From the NCBI GenBank assembly GCA_022508885.1, contig JAFLUG010000008.1, positions 1-46,078 of the forward strand: a DNA stretch of 46,078 bases. The letters are read 5' to 3'. Shown piece after piece: positions 16,254 through 23,905 of this stretch. Origin of the DNA: Oscillospiraceae bacterium. Lineage in GTDB: Bacteria > Bacillota > Clostridia > Oscillospirales > Ruminococcaceae. The translations under genes and the position numbers were made by a program. Positions within the stretch are counted from its first letter, which is position 1, and each line of letters opens with the position of its first letter. Under the pieces are notes generated by a model that worked only from the letters and a program-made list of their open reading frames with translations, had not been told where the DNA came from and searched no databases.

Positions 16254-16496
16254 ATGGACATTAAGGCAAAAATTGAAGAGGTTGTAAACAAAGTAAAAAG
16301 CGACAAGAATTTCGCCGAAAAATTTCAGAAGGAGCCGGTAAAGGCTGTCGAAGATGTGCTCGGCGTTGACCTGCCCGACGATCAGGTCAACGGAATTATC
16401 GACGGCGTAAAGGCGAAAGTAAACCTTGACAGTATCGGCGGCAAGCTCGGCGGCGTTGCGGATAAGATAGGCGGACTTTTCGGCGGAAATAAATAA
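16254..16496 (+). CDS. small acidic/glycine-rich protein of unknown function
   Basis: This 80-residue protein has a near-ideal ribosome binding site (AGGAGG, 8 bases before the ATG), which suggests strong translation. The N-terminal half is a charged helix (KAKIEEVVNKVKSDKNFAEK). Next comes FQKEPVKAVEDVLGVDLPDD, a pattern reminiscent of Nif11/NHLP-type leader peptides (F..DP..AL...G..LP). The C-terminus is glycine-rich (GGKLGGVADKIGGLFGGNK). No modification enzyme or transporter lies nearby, so a peptide-precursor role is only a possibility. I do not recognise a characterised homologue. Confidence 0.75.
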   Translation: MDIKAKIEEVVNKVKSDKNFAEKFQKEPVKAVEDVLGVDLPDDQVNGIIDGVKAKVNLDSIGGKLGGVADKIGGLFGGNK

Positions 16497-16497
16497 T

Positions 16498-16518
16498 TCA
16501 GGCTGTTGAGAAGCCTGA
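16498..16518 (+). repeat. remnant arm of the palindromic element (copy F) forming a hairpin
   Basis: TCAGGCT and AGCCTGA (7-bp stem) enclose GTTGAGA. The 17 bases CAGGCTGTTGAGAAGCC differ by one base from the reverse complement of the copy E right end. A T-run 7 bases later (16525-16530) means it may act as a weak terminator for the small upstream gene. Confidence 0.6.
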
Positions 16519-16564
16519 CATTAGGTTTTTTACAAACCGAAATTTTTAAAAGTCGGATACTTAC

Positions 16565-16600
16565 ACAAAAATCCCGCACCGTTTTCGGCGCGGGATTTGA
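16565..16600 (-). terminator. Rho-independent terminator of the pyrE/FliD-like operon
   Basis: AAATCCCGC-A-CCG pairs with CGG-C-GCGGGATTT around TTTT (16569-16598). Read on the minus strand it is followed by TTTTTG, so it ends the minus-strand gene at 16638. Confidence 0.85.
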
Positions 16601-16637
16601 TTTATTAAATTACACTATCGACTAAGCTCTGAATAAA

Positions 16638-17858
16638 TCAAGCGTATACATTATATATAGCGCCCGTTTCATACGCGTAGTTTACGATCTTGTTCGCGTT
16701 ATAGCCCAGCGCGCTCGCACCGTTAGCAAGAGAGCTTGCCTGTTCAGCCTTCTGATTGATCTTCTCAAGATACGAGTTGTTCTTGAAAGCGTACTCCATG
16801 TCCTTTACAGTAACATTGGAAGTATCGCCGAGGCTGATCCTGCCGTTGTTATCAACATTAAAGCCCGCTCTCTGAAGCGCAAACTTATAGGACTTTGTGA
16901 TAGAAGCAGACGCAACTCCCTGTGAGTTTACACCGAGCTTATCGGAGTTTGACGACTCGGAAAGCATTTTGTTGTAGCTGTCAATAAAGTTTTTGGCAAG
17001 CTCGTTATATTCCTTCTCGTCAAAATCAACATTGCCGCTGTTCAACTTCTCAATGTAATCGCCGATCGCCCCTGACCTTTCCTTGATCTGCGCGGTAAGC
17101 TCCTTGATGGTTCCCGAATTGTCAACCTTCTCAGCCGAAGACGACGAAGACGAGGAGGAAACCTTATTCGCGGTGAAAAGTCCCGAGCCGCCGGAATACT
17201 GATTTATATTGCGCGCTCTGTACTCAACCTTAGAGGCAAAGCCCATGCTGCCGAAAGTAGACTTTACATCCGCAGCCGAAACCTTGGACAAATCGTCCTT
17301 TAACGTCAGTTTGTTATCAGAGCCGAGCGAGATACCCGCGCGCGAAAGCGCCGAGGAATAGACCTTAGCCTGATTTACCATGTAAACGCCCTGCTGTAAA
17401 ACGCTCTGGCTGTCGGAATTGCCGACCTTGTCGATCATCGCGTTGTAGCTGTCAACAAAGCCCTGAGCGGCAGTCTTATAGCTGTCGAGATCGATCTCTC
17501 CGCCGTATTTAAGGCCGTTCGCAAAATTCTGTATGCTCATAGCGGCGCTGCCCGCGTCAGCCGATGCAGTCTTTATCGACTGCAGAGAGCTCATACCCGA
17601 AGAACTGTCGCTGCTGTCGTCGGAAATATTGTAGATGTTCTTATAAAGCTCGGAGAACATATCCTTGTACTCCGCGCTCTTATTCTTAAGCGCGCTGCTC
17701 TTGAGAAGATCGTTAAGCGCGTCCAGAGAACCGCCTGTCTTCTTCGTAGAGCTGAGTTTGTTCAGATAACTCGACGAGTAAGACGAATACGTATCGCCGT
17801 ACTTTGTCATGATGCTTGCCATATTGAGCTGCGCCCTTGCCATACTTCCTACTGTCAT
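16638..17858 (-). CDS. FliD-like/surface-associated protein with duplicated domain, function unknown
   Basis: The 406-residue protein is rich in Ser, Asn and Ala. It contains two copies of a ~95-residue module: one near 115-215 (FVDSYNAMIDKVGNSDSQ...QGVYMVNQ...ALSRAGISLGSDNKLTL), and a second near 285-375 (FIDSYNKMLSESSNSDK...QGVASASI...ALQRAGFNVDNNGRISL). A Ser-rich linker (SSSSSSSS) separates them. The FVDSYN...LKFALSRAGI pattern recalls the helical ends of the flagellar cap protein FliD, but no complete FliD domains or signal peptide are seen. ATG 17858 was chosen over GTG 17867 because AAAGGGTGG lies 5 bases upstream. It follows pyrE by 33 bases and shares its terminator. Confidence 0.65.
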   Translation of the reverse strand: MTVGSMARAQLNMASIMTKYGDTYSSYSSSYLNKLSSTKKTGGSLDALNDLLKSSALKNKSAEYKDMFSELYKNIYNISDDSSDSSSGMSSLQSIKTASADAGSAAMSIQNFANGLKYGGEIDLDSYKTAAQGFVDSYNAMIDKVGNSDSQSVLQQGVYMVNQAKVYSSALSRAGISLGSDNKLTLKDDLSKVSAADVKSTFGSMGFASKVEYRARNINQYSGGSGLFTANKVSSSSSSSSAEKVDNSGTIKELTAQIKERSGAIGDYIEKLNSGNVDFDEKEYNELAKNFIDSYNKMLSESSNSDKLGVNSQGVASASITKSYKFALQRAGFNVDNNGRISLGDTSNVTVKDMEYAFKNNSYLEKINQKAEQASSLANGASALGYNANKIVNYAYETGAIYNVYA

Positions 17859-17891
17859 AAAAACCACCCTTTCGTCAAATCGTCAAAGAGC

Positions 17892-18545
17892 TTACGCTCC
17901 GTATTTTTCGCGATATTCTTTCATCTTCGGGACGAACTCCCGTCCCTCCACAACGCCGTTTTCAAGCGCCTCGATAATATCGTTTATGTTTACAATCGAG
18001 AAAACCTTTATACCAAACTCGTCGTAAGCCTCCTGTACGGCTGACTTATCGGAGTTTAACGCCTTTTCCATACGGTCTACGGTTATGATCATACCCTCTA
18101 TATCGATTTTCGCCGCTCCCGTAAGCTTCGGCAAGACCTCTCTCAGCGCCTTGCCCGAGGTCATAACGTCCTCTATAATAACGACCTTGTCTCCGTCCGA
18201 AAGCTCTTTTCCGACAAACATTCCGCCCTCGCCGTGGTCTTTAACTTCCTTTCGGTCGAAACAATAGTTTACATCGAGGTTATACTTATTATAAAGCGCG
18301 CAGCACGCCGCCACCGACAGCGGAATGCCCTTATACGCGGGACCGAACAGCGTATCCGGCTTAAGACCATGCTCGTTTATGCACTCGGCATAATACTCTC
18401 CCAACCGCGCAAGCTGCATACCCGTCTTATAGTTTCCGCAGTTTATGAAATAAGGAGCTATCCTTCCGCTTTTGAGCGTAAACTCACCGAAGCGGAGCAC
18501 CCCGCAGTCCGTCATAAACTTTATAAAGCTTTCTTTGTAGTTCAT
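17892..18545 (-). CDS. pyrE: orotate phosphoribosyltransferase
   Basis: PyrE joins orotate and PRPP to make OMP in pyrimidine synthesis. The 217-residue protein contains FTLKSGRIAPYFINCGNYKT near 23-42, FGPAYKGIPL near 70, and the PRPP-binding motif VVIIEDVMTSGKAL near 121-134. The start at 18545 (MNYKESFIKF) fits family length; the frame extends upstream through the promoter, which rules that extension out. The ribosome binding site is poor (GGAAAG about 17 bases upstream). It stands apart from other pyr genes and is followed by the FliD-like gene. Confidence 0.95.
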   Translation of the reverse strand: MNYKESFIKFMTDCGVLRFGEFTLKSGRIAPYFINCGNYKTGMQLARLGEYYAECINEHGLKPDTLFGPAYKGIPLSVAACCALYNKYNLDVNYCFDRKEVKDHGEGGMFVGKELSDGDKVVIIEDVMTSGKALREVLPKLTGAAKIDIEGMIITVDRMEKALNSDKSAVQEAYDEFGIKVFSIVNINDIIEALENGVVEGREFVPKMKEYREKYGA

Positions 18546-18599
18546 AATCACACAAGCTTCTTTCCAAAACAACAGATAGATATGGATTATCTTATACAT

Positions 18600-18628
18600 A
18601 TTATAACACTCATAGTTTCTTTTTGCAA
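18600..18628 (-). promoter_or_regulatory. sigma-A promoter of pyrE
   Basis: Minus strand: TTGCAA (18623-18628), 17-bp spacer, TATAAT (18600-18605), about 55 bases before the start codon. Confidence 0.8.
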
Positions 18629-18701
18629 TAGCTTTTGCAAACTTTTTTGAATATTTTACAAAAATTTTTTGCAAAATATATGAAAAATTTAATTTGCACA
18701 C

Positions 18702-18730
18702 TTGACAATTCAGTTAATTTAGTGTACAAT
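18702..18730 (+). promoter_or_regulatory. strong sigma-A promoter upstream of rny
   Basis: TTGACA (18702-18707), 17-bp spacer, TACAAT (18725-18730). This is the best -35 box in the window and lies about 470 bases before rny. Confidence 0.88.
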
Positions 18731-18736
18731 AGAATG

Positions 18737-19199
18737 TAGACCGTCTGTCAAGGCAGATTGTCTCTGACGTTTATGACGCTATATGCTATAGTTTAATATA
18801 ACGTTGCGGCGGCTGAATGTATGATTTACGGAGTTATCTCCTTATTTACTACATTTCTATTCTTTTTTATGCGGCAGGATATTGCCGTTCAGATATGGCA
18901 TTCGCTTTACCGGCGCTTTTCAGGCGGTTTTATTCCGCCGACAGTGGGGCTGCGGCTGTGCGCCGCGGGTTTTTCCGATATATGCCGTTTTGCGGAGCCG
19001 AAAATATAATAAAATAATAGATTAATGAGTGGGGGTACTTGCGCGGCATTTTTGTCATTTTAAACAAATTTTCGCAAGAAATTTTATTTGATCCGAATAA
19101 ATTTTTATGGCAATAGTGCGGCAGAAGAGAAATTGTATGTTCTCCGCCGGATTTTGACGCAATTTATACGCGTACTAAATTCATGGAGGGGAAACGATA
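18737..19199 (+). other. long structured leader or small RNA region before rny
   Basis: About 460 bases lie between the promoter start point and rny. Several short GC-rich hairpins occur in a row: CGGCAGGATATTGCCG (18873-18888 region), GGCGG-TTTTATT-CCGCC (18923-18939), and GCGGC-TGTGC-GCCGC (18952-18966) followed by GGGTTTTT. The last could be a terminator, giving a ~235-nt RNA, or an attenuator of rny. Two overlapping reading frames of about 60 codons begin near 18817, but they lack ribosome binding sites. I do not recognise a known riboswitch or 6S RNA signature. Confidence 0.45.
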
Positions 19200-20804
19200 A
19201 TGCAAGTCGAAATTTATGTCGCTGTGCTTATAGGGCTGGCGGCATTGGTTGTCGGAGCGGTCGCGAGCGGCTTTATCTGCTTTCAGCAGGGAATAAAGCA
19301 CCGCATCAAGTCCGCCGAGGCACAGTTCGAGTCTGCGGAGAAGGAGTCGGCGAGGATAATCGAAGAAGCGGGCGAAAAAGCGGAGACCATGAAAAAATCC
19401 GCTCTCGTTGAGGCAAAAGACGAGATATACGCTCTGCGAACAGACGCCGAAAAAGAGATCAGCAGGTTAAAGTCCGAAGCGGAAAAAGAACTTAAGGAAC
19501 GCCGCGGCGAGATATCGCGTTCCGAGCGCAGAATAGCGCAGAAAGAAGAAAATCTCGATAAGAAAAACGACAAGATGGAGAAGCTCGAAGAACAGCTTCA
19601 CCAGAAACACAAGAAAGCCGACGAGAAGATCGCCGAGGCAGAACAGCTCAAGGCGAGCCAGATGGATATTCTCGAAAGGATATCGGGCTTTACCGTAGAG
19701 CAGGCGAAGGAGCACTTGCTCCAGATGCTCGACTCGGAGCTTAATCACGAAAAGGCTCTGAAAATTTCTTACTACGAGCAGCAGCTCAAGGACGAGAGCG
19801 ACGAAAAGGCAAGAGAGTATATTTCTCTCGCGATATCAAGGCTCGCGGCGGATACTGTTTCCGAAACGGCGGTTTCTGTCGTGGCTATCCCCAACGACGA
19901 GATGAAGGGACGAATCATCGGACGCGAGGGAAGAAACATAAGAGCGCTTGAAACGCTTACAGGCGTCGATCTCATTATTGACGACACTCCTGAGGCTATC
20001 ACGCTTTCGTGCTTCGATCAGGTCAGAAGAGAAATTGCGAGAATTTCTCTCGAAAGACTTATCCAGGACGGAAGAATTCACCCCGCGAGAATCGAGGAGA
20101 CCGTCGAAAAGGCTCGCAAAGAAGTCGAAGTCCGCATCAAGCAGGAGGGACAGCGCGCTGTTCTCGAGACAAACGTAAATGGTCTTAACCACGAGCTTTC
20201 AAGACTTATCGGACGCCTGAAATACCGCACGTCGTTCAGGCAGAACGTTCTCAATCACTCGATAGAAGTAGCGCAGCTTGCGGGAATTATGGCGAGCGAG
20301 CTTGGAGTTGACGCGGCGCTCGCGAGACGCGCGGGACTGCTCCACGATATCGGAAAGGCGCTCGACCATGAAATTGAGGGTTCGCACGTTCAGATAGGCG
20401 TCGATGTGTGCAAAAAGTATAAGGAAAGCCCCGAGGTCATCCACGCCATCGAAGCTCACCACGGCGACGTTGAGTGCAAAACCGTTATCGCGTGTCTTGT
20501 TCAGGCAGCCGACGCGATAAGCGCGGCGAGACCCGGCGCGCGCTCCGAGAATTACGAAAACTATATCAAGCGTCTTGAAAAGCTTGAGGAGATATGCAAT
20601 TCGTACAGCGGAGTTGACAGCTCGTTTGCTATTCAGGCAGGCCGCGAGGTTCGCATTATGGTAAAGCCCGAGCAGATAAACGACGACGATATGAAGGTTT
20701 TGGCTCACGATATTGCCAAGCGTATCGAAAACGAGATGGACTATCCCGGACAGGTAAAGGTAAATATGATACGCGAAAGCAGAGCTATCGACTATGCGAA
20801 ATAA
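19200..20804 (+). CDS. rny: ribonuclease Y
   Basis: RNase Y is the membrane-anchored endoribonuclease that starts mRNA decay in many Firmicutes. The 534-residue protein has one N-terminal membrane helix (about 5-28), a long coiled coil (about 30-190), and a KH RNA-binding domain with [19 protein letters not shown] near 238-256. The HD metal-dependent catalytic domain follows, with [10 protein letters not shown] near 353 and [13 protein letters not shown] near 380. GGAGGGG lies 8 bases before ATG 19200. It is monocistronic, between a long leader and a pair of terminator hairpins. The long leader may allow feedback by the enzyme, which is speculation. Confidence 0.97.
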   Translation: MQVEIYVAVLIGLAALVVGAVASGFICFQQGIKHRIKSAEAQFESAEKESARIIEEAGEKAETMKKSALVEAKDEIYALRTDAEKEISRLKSEAEKELKERRGEISRSERRIAQKEENLDKKNDKMEKLEEQLHQKHKKADEKIAEAEQLKASQMDILERISGFTVEQAKEHLLQMLDSELNHEKALKISYYEQQLKDESDEKAREYISLAISRLAADTVSETAVSVVAIPNDEMKGRIIGREGRNIRALETLTGVDLIIDDTPEAITLSCFDQVRREIARISLERLIQDGRIHPARIEETVEKARKEVEVRIKQEGQRAVLETNVNGLNHELSRLIGRLKYRTSFRQNVLNHSIEVAQLAGIMASELGVDAALARRAGLLHDIGKALDHEIEGSHVQIGVDVCKKYKESPEVIHAIEAHHGDVECKTVIACLVQAADAISAARPGARSENYENYIKRLEKLEEICNSYSGVDSSFAIQAGREVRIMVKPEQINDDDMKVLAHDIAKRIENEMDYPGQVKVNMIRESRAIDYAK

Positions 20805-20810
20805 AATCAA

Positions 20811-20838
20811 ACGGGAGCAGGCATACGCTTGTTCCCGT
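20811..20838 (-). terminator. terminator hairpin, left copy, oriented for the minus strand
   Basis: ACGGGAGCAGGC pairs with GCTTGTTCCCGT around ATAC. Read on the minus strand the stem is followed by TTGATTTTATTT, so it suits transcripts arriving from the FlhB-like gene. It is nearly identical to the hairpin at 20967-20994. Confidence 0.7.
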
Positions 20839-20860
20839 CAGCTTGTAAAAAAGTCAATTT

Positions 20861-20967
20861 TCAGACTGTAGAGAAAGCTCCATATGCGAGGAAGCCGTGC
20901 CACAATAAGCCTTTGTGGCTATTGTGGCGCGGCTGACGAAGCAGATGGGTCTTTATATACAGTCTGA
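20861..20967 (-). repeat. palindromic intergenic element, copy D
   Basis: TCAGACTGTA (20861-20870) and CAGTCTGA (20960-20967) form the ends. The inner stem GCCGTGCCACAATA pairs with TATTGTGGCGCGGC around AGCCTTTGTGGCT, which is AGCCACAAAGGCT on the minus strand. It lies between two near-identical terminator hairpins in the convergent gap between rny and the FlhB-like gene. Confidence 0.85.
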
Positions 20968-20998
20968 CGGGAGCAGGCGTGAGCTTGCTCCCGTTTTC
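20967..20998 (+). terminator. terminator hairpin, right copy, oriented for the plus strand
   Basis: ACGGGAGCAGGC pairs with GCTTGCTCCCGT around GTGA and is followed by TTTTC. It would stop rny transcripts after they pass through copy D. Confidence 0.7.
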
Positions 20999-21009
20999 AG
21001 CTTTAAAAT

Positions 21010-21318
21010 TTACTTCCTCACTTTATCGGACGTGTATACAACTTCGGCGTAGATAGCCGCCACTATCTGATAAAGCTCCTTGGGGATAGTCTCTCCGGCG
21101 TTTAGCATAACGAGCAGAGCGGCGACCGAATCGTCGCGGTAGATAGGCACTCCCGCCTCGTCCGCGATATTCACTATCCTCTGTGCAAGCTCTCCAAGTC
21201 CCGAAGCCACAACAACCGGAGCGTAGTTCATATCCGGATTGTATTTCAGCGCGACCGCCGCGTTCTGACCGTAAAGCCGCTTGTTATTCGCGGGCGGCAT
21301 CGGACGTTTTTTTGGCAT
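21010..21318 (-). CDS. FlhB C-terminal-domain-like protein (FhlB/YlqH type)
   Basis: The 102-residue protein resembles only the cytoplasmic domain of the flagellar export gate protein FlhB. It has AAVALKYNPDMNYAPVVVASG, then ELAQRIVNIADEAGVPIYRDDSVAALL and IPKELYQIVAAIYAEV. The NPTH autocleavage motif of true FlhB is absent, as is the membrane part. Such short proteins occur as an ylqG-ylqH pair in Bacillus. Here too the larger partner gene lies immediately upstream, 21 bases away. A role in switching flagellar export specificity is inferred. Confidence 0.85.
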   Translation of the reverse strand: MPKKRPMPPANNKRLYGQNAAVALKYNPDMNYAPVVVASGLGELAQRIVNIADEAGVPIYRDDSVAALLVMLNAGETIPKELYQIVAAIYAEVVYTSDKVRK

Positions 21319-21339
21319 AGCCTTTCCTCCTCACTAAAA

Positions 21340-23727
21340 TTAAACTCTCTTGTTCAGCGTCGTTCTCTTGTCGGTAATTTTCGGAAATACCTCAAGAAGA
21401 TTATGCGGCTTTTTGAGCGGAGCTGTCTCAAACGACCTCGCCGAATAGCCCGTGTTTCTGATTATCTTGTTTACGCGCTCCTTCATCGGCTCTATTTCCT
21501 TTTCAAACTTGGGCGGATACAAAAGCGAAAGATTTACCTCGTTTCCGAGAGCGTACATATCCACCTCAAACCTTCCTATGCTGTCAATATCGAAGGTAAG
21601 GAAAAGATGGTAGTTTCTCTGCGTTCCGGGAGTGTTGTTCGGATTGTTTTCGTCGTTGTCCACCCACAGCTCGCCAAACGCCTTGGTGTTTCCTGCCTGA
21701 AGCGGCAGGATATAATGCGCCAGCGGCGTAAATACTCCCGGAGCGTTAAGCAGACTTTGCAGAAGATTCGCCGCGTTGAAGCTGTCAAGGGATTTAAGCG
21801 CGGGATTGTTTATATTCCTCTGGATAAAGTCCGTAAGATTGTCGAGAGTAGAGCTTACCGGCGGACGAATTCCGTGCTGAGGAAGCTCATTTTTTATCGA
21901 CATCTTTTCGATAATTCCCACGAAAACTCCGTAAAGCCTTTCGCGAAGAGGGATATCGGGCATTGCCTGAAGCATGCTGTTTAAGTTGTCGATAAGCTCC
22001 TGCATGGTGTTTACCTTGTCAAAGCCCGACAGCATCATGTCGCACTGGCGTATCGCCTCGGGATCGCCCTGACTTTTCAGAAACAGGCCCTCCGTCAGCA
22101 TTCTCAGCGAGTCCATACCCGAAAGCTTTCCGCGGTTGTAGTTCGCCAGAATATGCTCGATATTAAAGCCCGACGCTTTAAGCTGCTGAGTGTAGCTTCT
22201 GTCGCTCATAAGCTCGTTGAGATACTTCCGCCAGCCCTCAAACGTGTATTCAATTGCCGCGCCGCCGCCGTTTCCGCTTTCGTCGTCTCTTACATAAAAT
22301 TCGTTCCTTTGCGGGTCATAAGCCATTCTCAGGGATTTTTCATATACGTCGCCGGTGTTTTCATCAATAATTTCTCTGTCCGTCTGACCGACGTACTCAT
22401 GAGTAACCCGGTTGTAAATTTTTCCCGTTTTGTCGTCAAAAATTTTTTCTTCCGACTTTTCATATACGTCTCCTGTAGACTTATCATAGAGAACACCTGT
22501 CTTTTCATCGTAAACTATATCGTCAAATTCCCCAGAATTCTCCTCTGAAATTTTGTCATTCTGCTGAATTTGTAGATCCTGTTCAAGAATATTCAAATTT
22601 TTATCGTCAGAATTAGTTGAAAGTGCTTGATTTTGTTGTTCATTTGTAGTATAATTATTAGTAGACAACTGTCCGTCTGAGGTTTGTACCGATTCGGGAT
22701 CTGATTCTCCGTTCAAAACAGCCTCACCGGGAACATTCTCAAGATTTTCCTCCGGCAGGAGTTCTTTTCCGATATCGGTCAGTTCTCCTTCGGAAATTTC
22801 CCCGTCCGGCATATTTGCCACACCCTCCATTGTCTGCGGGTCCTGCATCGGCTTTTTGTCGAAAAGAGCGGAATAAAGACGGTTAAACGAGTTTTTGAGA
22901 GACTCGCGGAGAGTTCCCGAAGTTATCTGCGTAAGGAGCAGATTGAAATATTCCTTGCAGAGATACGGGCTGTTGTTGTAGCGGGAAAGATTATGAGTGA
23001 TAAGAGGAATAAGCATCTGAGTCTTATCATCATTCAGAAGACTTCCGCTTACGTCCTTCAATATCGCGAGTGTCTCGCTCTTTAAGTAGTCGAAATATTT
23101 TTCCGCGTCCTCCGCGCCCCATTCCTGGGAGAGATTGTAAAGTCTTTCGGAAAGCTTTTCATTCGGAGAGTAATATTCCGATAAAAACTTGAGATTGGCT
23201 CTGAGCGCTCCGAGAATTTCGTTTTTGTTCTGAACGAAGTTTATGGACTTGAGAAGATTTCCGATAAGCTCCTTTGTGTTCGGGTCCTTGGTGGTCTGGG
23301 CGACCTCGCGCAGAACGTCGTAAAACTCGTGACCCGAAAACATGGTGTTCTGCTGCTCTTGGTTCTGTATCTCCTCAACAAGCTCCTCGGGTGTAACGTA
23401 AAGCTCCTTGGCGAGATTTTCGAGACTTCCGTAAAGCTCGGTATGACCGGTTACGAGAGCCTGATTAAGAACCTCGACGTTGAGCAGGTCCTTAAGAACT
23501 TCAACCGCAAGCGTCGGGTCCTTCGCGACCGCGACCTGAAGCGGGATAAGCTCGCGGTTTCCCATCTCAAGGCGGCTTTTCGAGGCTGAGTCGGAATTGA
23601 CTCCCGCGCCCCCTACGCCCGTAAGCTTTACAATGTCAAAAGGCTCGGTGGATTCGTCCTGCTGTCTTGGGCTGTAGTTATAGTTTTTCGCGGTGATAGG
23701 ATTGTTTATCTGTGGGATTTGCGCCAT
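21340..23727 (-). CDS. large FliK-like/YlqG-like protein with internal DxxTGxxY repeats
   Basis: The 795-residue protein starts at ATG 23727 after GGAGGG (6-base spacing). The N-terminal ~320 residues are helical. A Gln/Asn/Glu-rich segment lies near 350-420 and is AT-rich at the DNA level. It is followed by about four repeats of DEKTGxxYDK/DENTGDVYEK type near 420-495. The C-terminal ~100 residues (YHLFLTFDIDSIGRFEVDMYALGNEVNLSLLYP) resemble the FliK hook-length-control C-domain, which contacts FlhB. The adjacent FlhB-like gene supports this. It is divergent from cheA. No signal peptide is seen. The function of the repeats is unknown. Confidence 0.7.
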   Translation of the reverse strand: MAQIPQINNPITAKNYNYSPRQQDESTEPFDIVKLTGVGGAGVNSDSASKSRLEMGNRELIPLQVAVAKDPTLAVEVLKDLLNVEVLNQALVTGHTELYGSLENLAKELYVTPEELVEEIQNQEQQNTMFSGHEFYDVLREVAQTTKDPNTKELIGNLLKSINFVQNKNEILGALRANLKFLSEYYSPNEKLSERLYNLSQEWGAEDAEKYFDYLKSETLAILKDVSGSLLNDDKTQMLIPLITHNLSRYNNSPYLCKEYFNLLLTQITSGTLRESLKNSFNRLYSALFDKKPMQDPQTMEGVANMPDGEISEGELTDIGKELLPEENLENVPGEAVLNGESDPESVQTSDGQLSTNNYTTNEQQNQALSTNSDDKNLNILEQDLQIQQNDKISEENSGEFDDIVYDEKTGVLYDKSTGDVYEKSEEKIFDDKTGKIYNRVTHEYVGQTDREIIDENTGDVYEKSLRMAYDPQRNEFYVRDDESGNGGGAAIEYTFEGWRKYLNELMSDRSYTQQLKASGFNIEHILANYNRGKLSGMDSLRMLTEGLFLKSQGDPEAIRQCDMMLSGFDKVNTMQELIDNLNSMLQAMPDIPLRERLYGVFVGIIEKMSIKNELPQHGIRPPVSSTLDNLTDFIQRNINNPALKSLDSFNAANLLQSLLNAPGVFTPLAHYILPLQAGNTKAFGELWVDNDENNPNNTPGTQRNYHLFLTFDIDSIGRFEVDMYALGNEVNLSLLYPPKFEKEIEPMKERVNKIIRNTGYSARSFETAPLKKPHNLLEVFPKITDKRTTLNKRV

Positions 23728-23819
23728 AAGTTTCCCTCCAAACGCAGATTCATAATAGTTATTAGTCATATAATAACATATTTTCACGGAATATAAAAGC
23801 CCTTTTTCAAAAAAATTTT

Positions 23820-23845
23820 GAATTTAAACCGTTTGGTTTGAATTC
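23820..23845. promoter_or_regulatory. inverted repeat in the cheA / FliK-like divergent promoter region
   Basis: GAATTTAAACC (23820-23830) and GGTTTGAATTC (23835-23845) are 11-base arms with a single mismatch and a 4-base spacer. Position between two divergent motility genes makes an operator for a dimeric regulator plausible. No clear sigma-A or sigma-D promoter was identified in the 178-bp gap. Confidence 0.5.
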
Positions 23846-23905
23846 TTTAACATATACAAATTAAAAAATAAACGCCACGCGCGTATTCGGAAAGGAACTG
23901 ATATT

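Noticed and set aside
18817-19017. Two overlapping frames of about 62-66 codons in the rny leader
   Set aside because: Neither has a ribosome binding site, and the encoded peptides show no coherent features; structured RNA is more likely.
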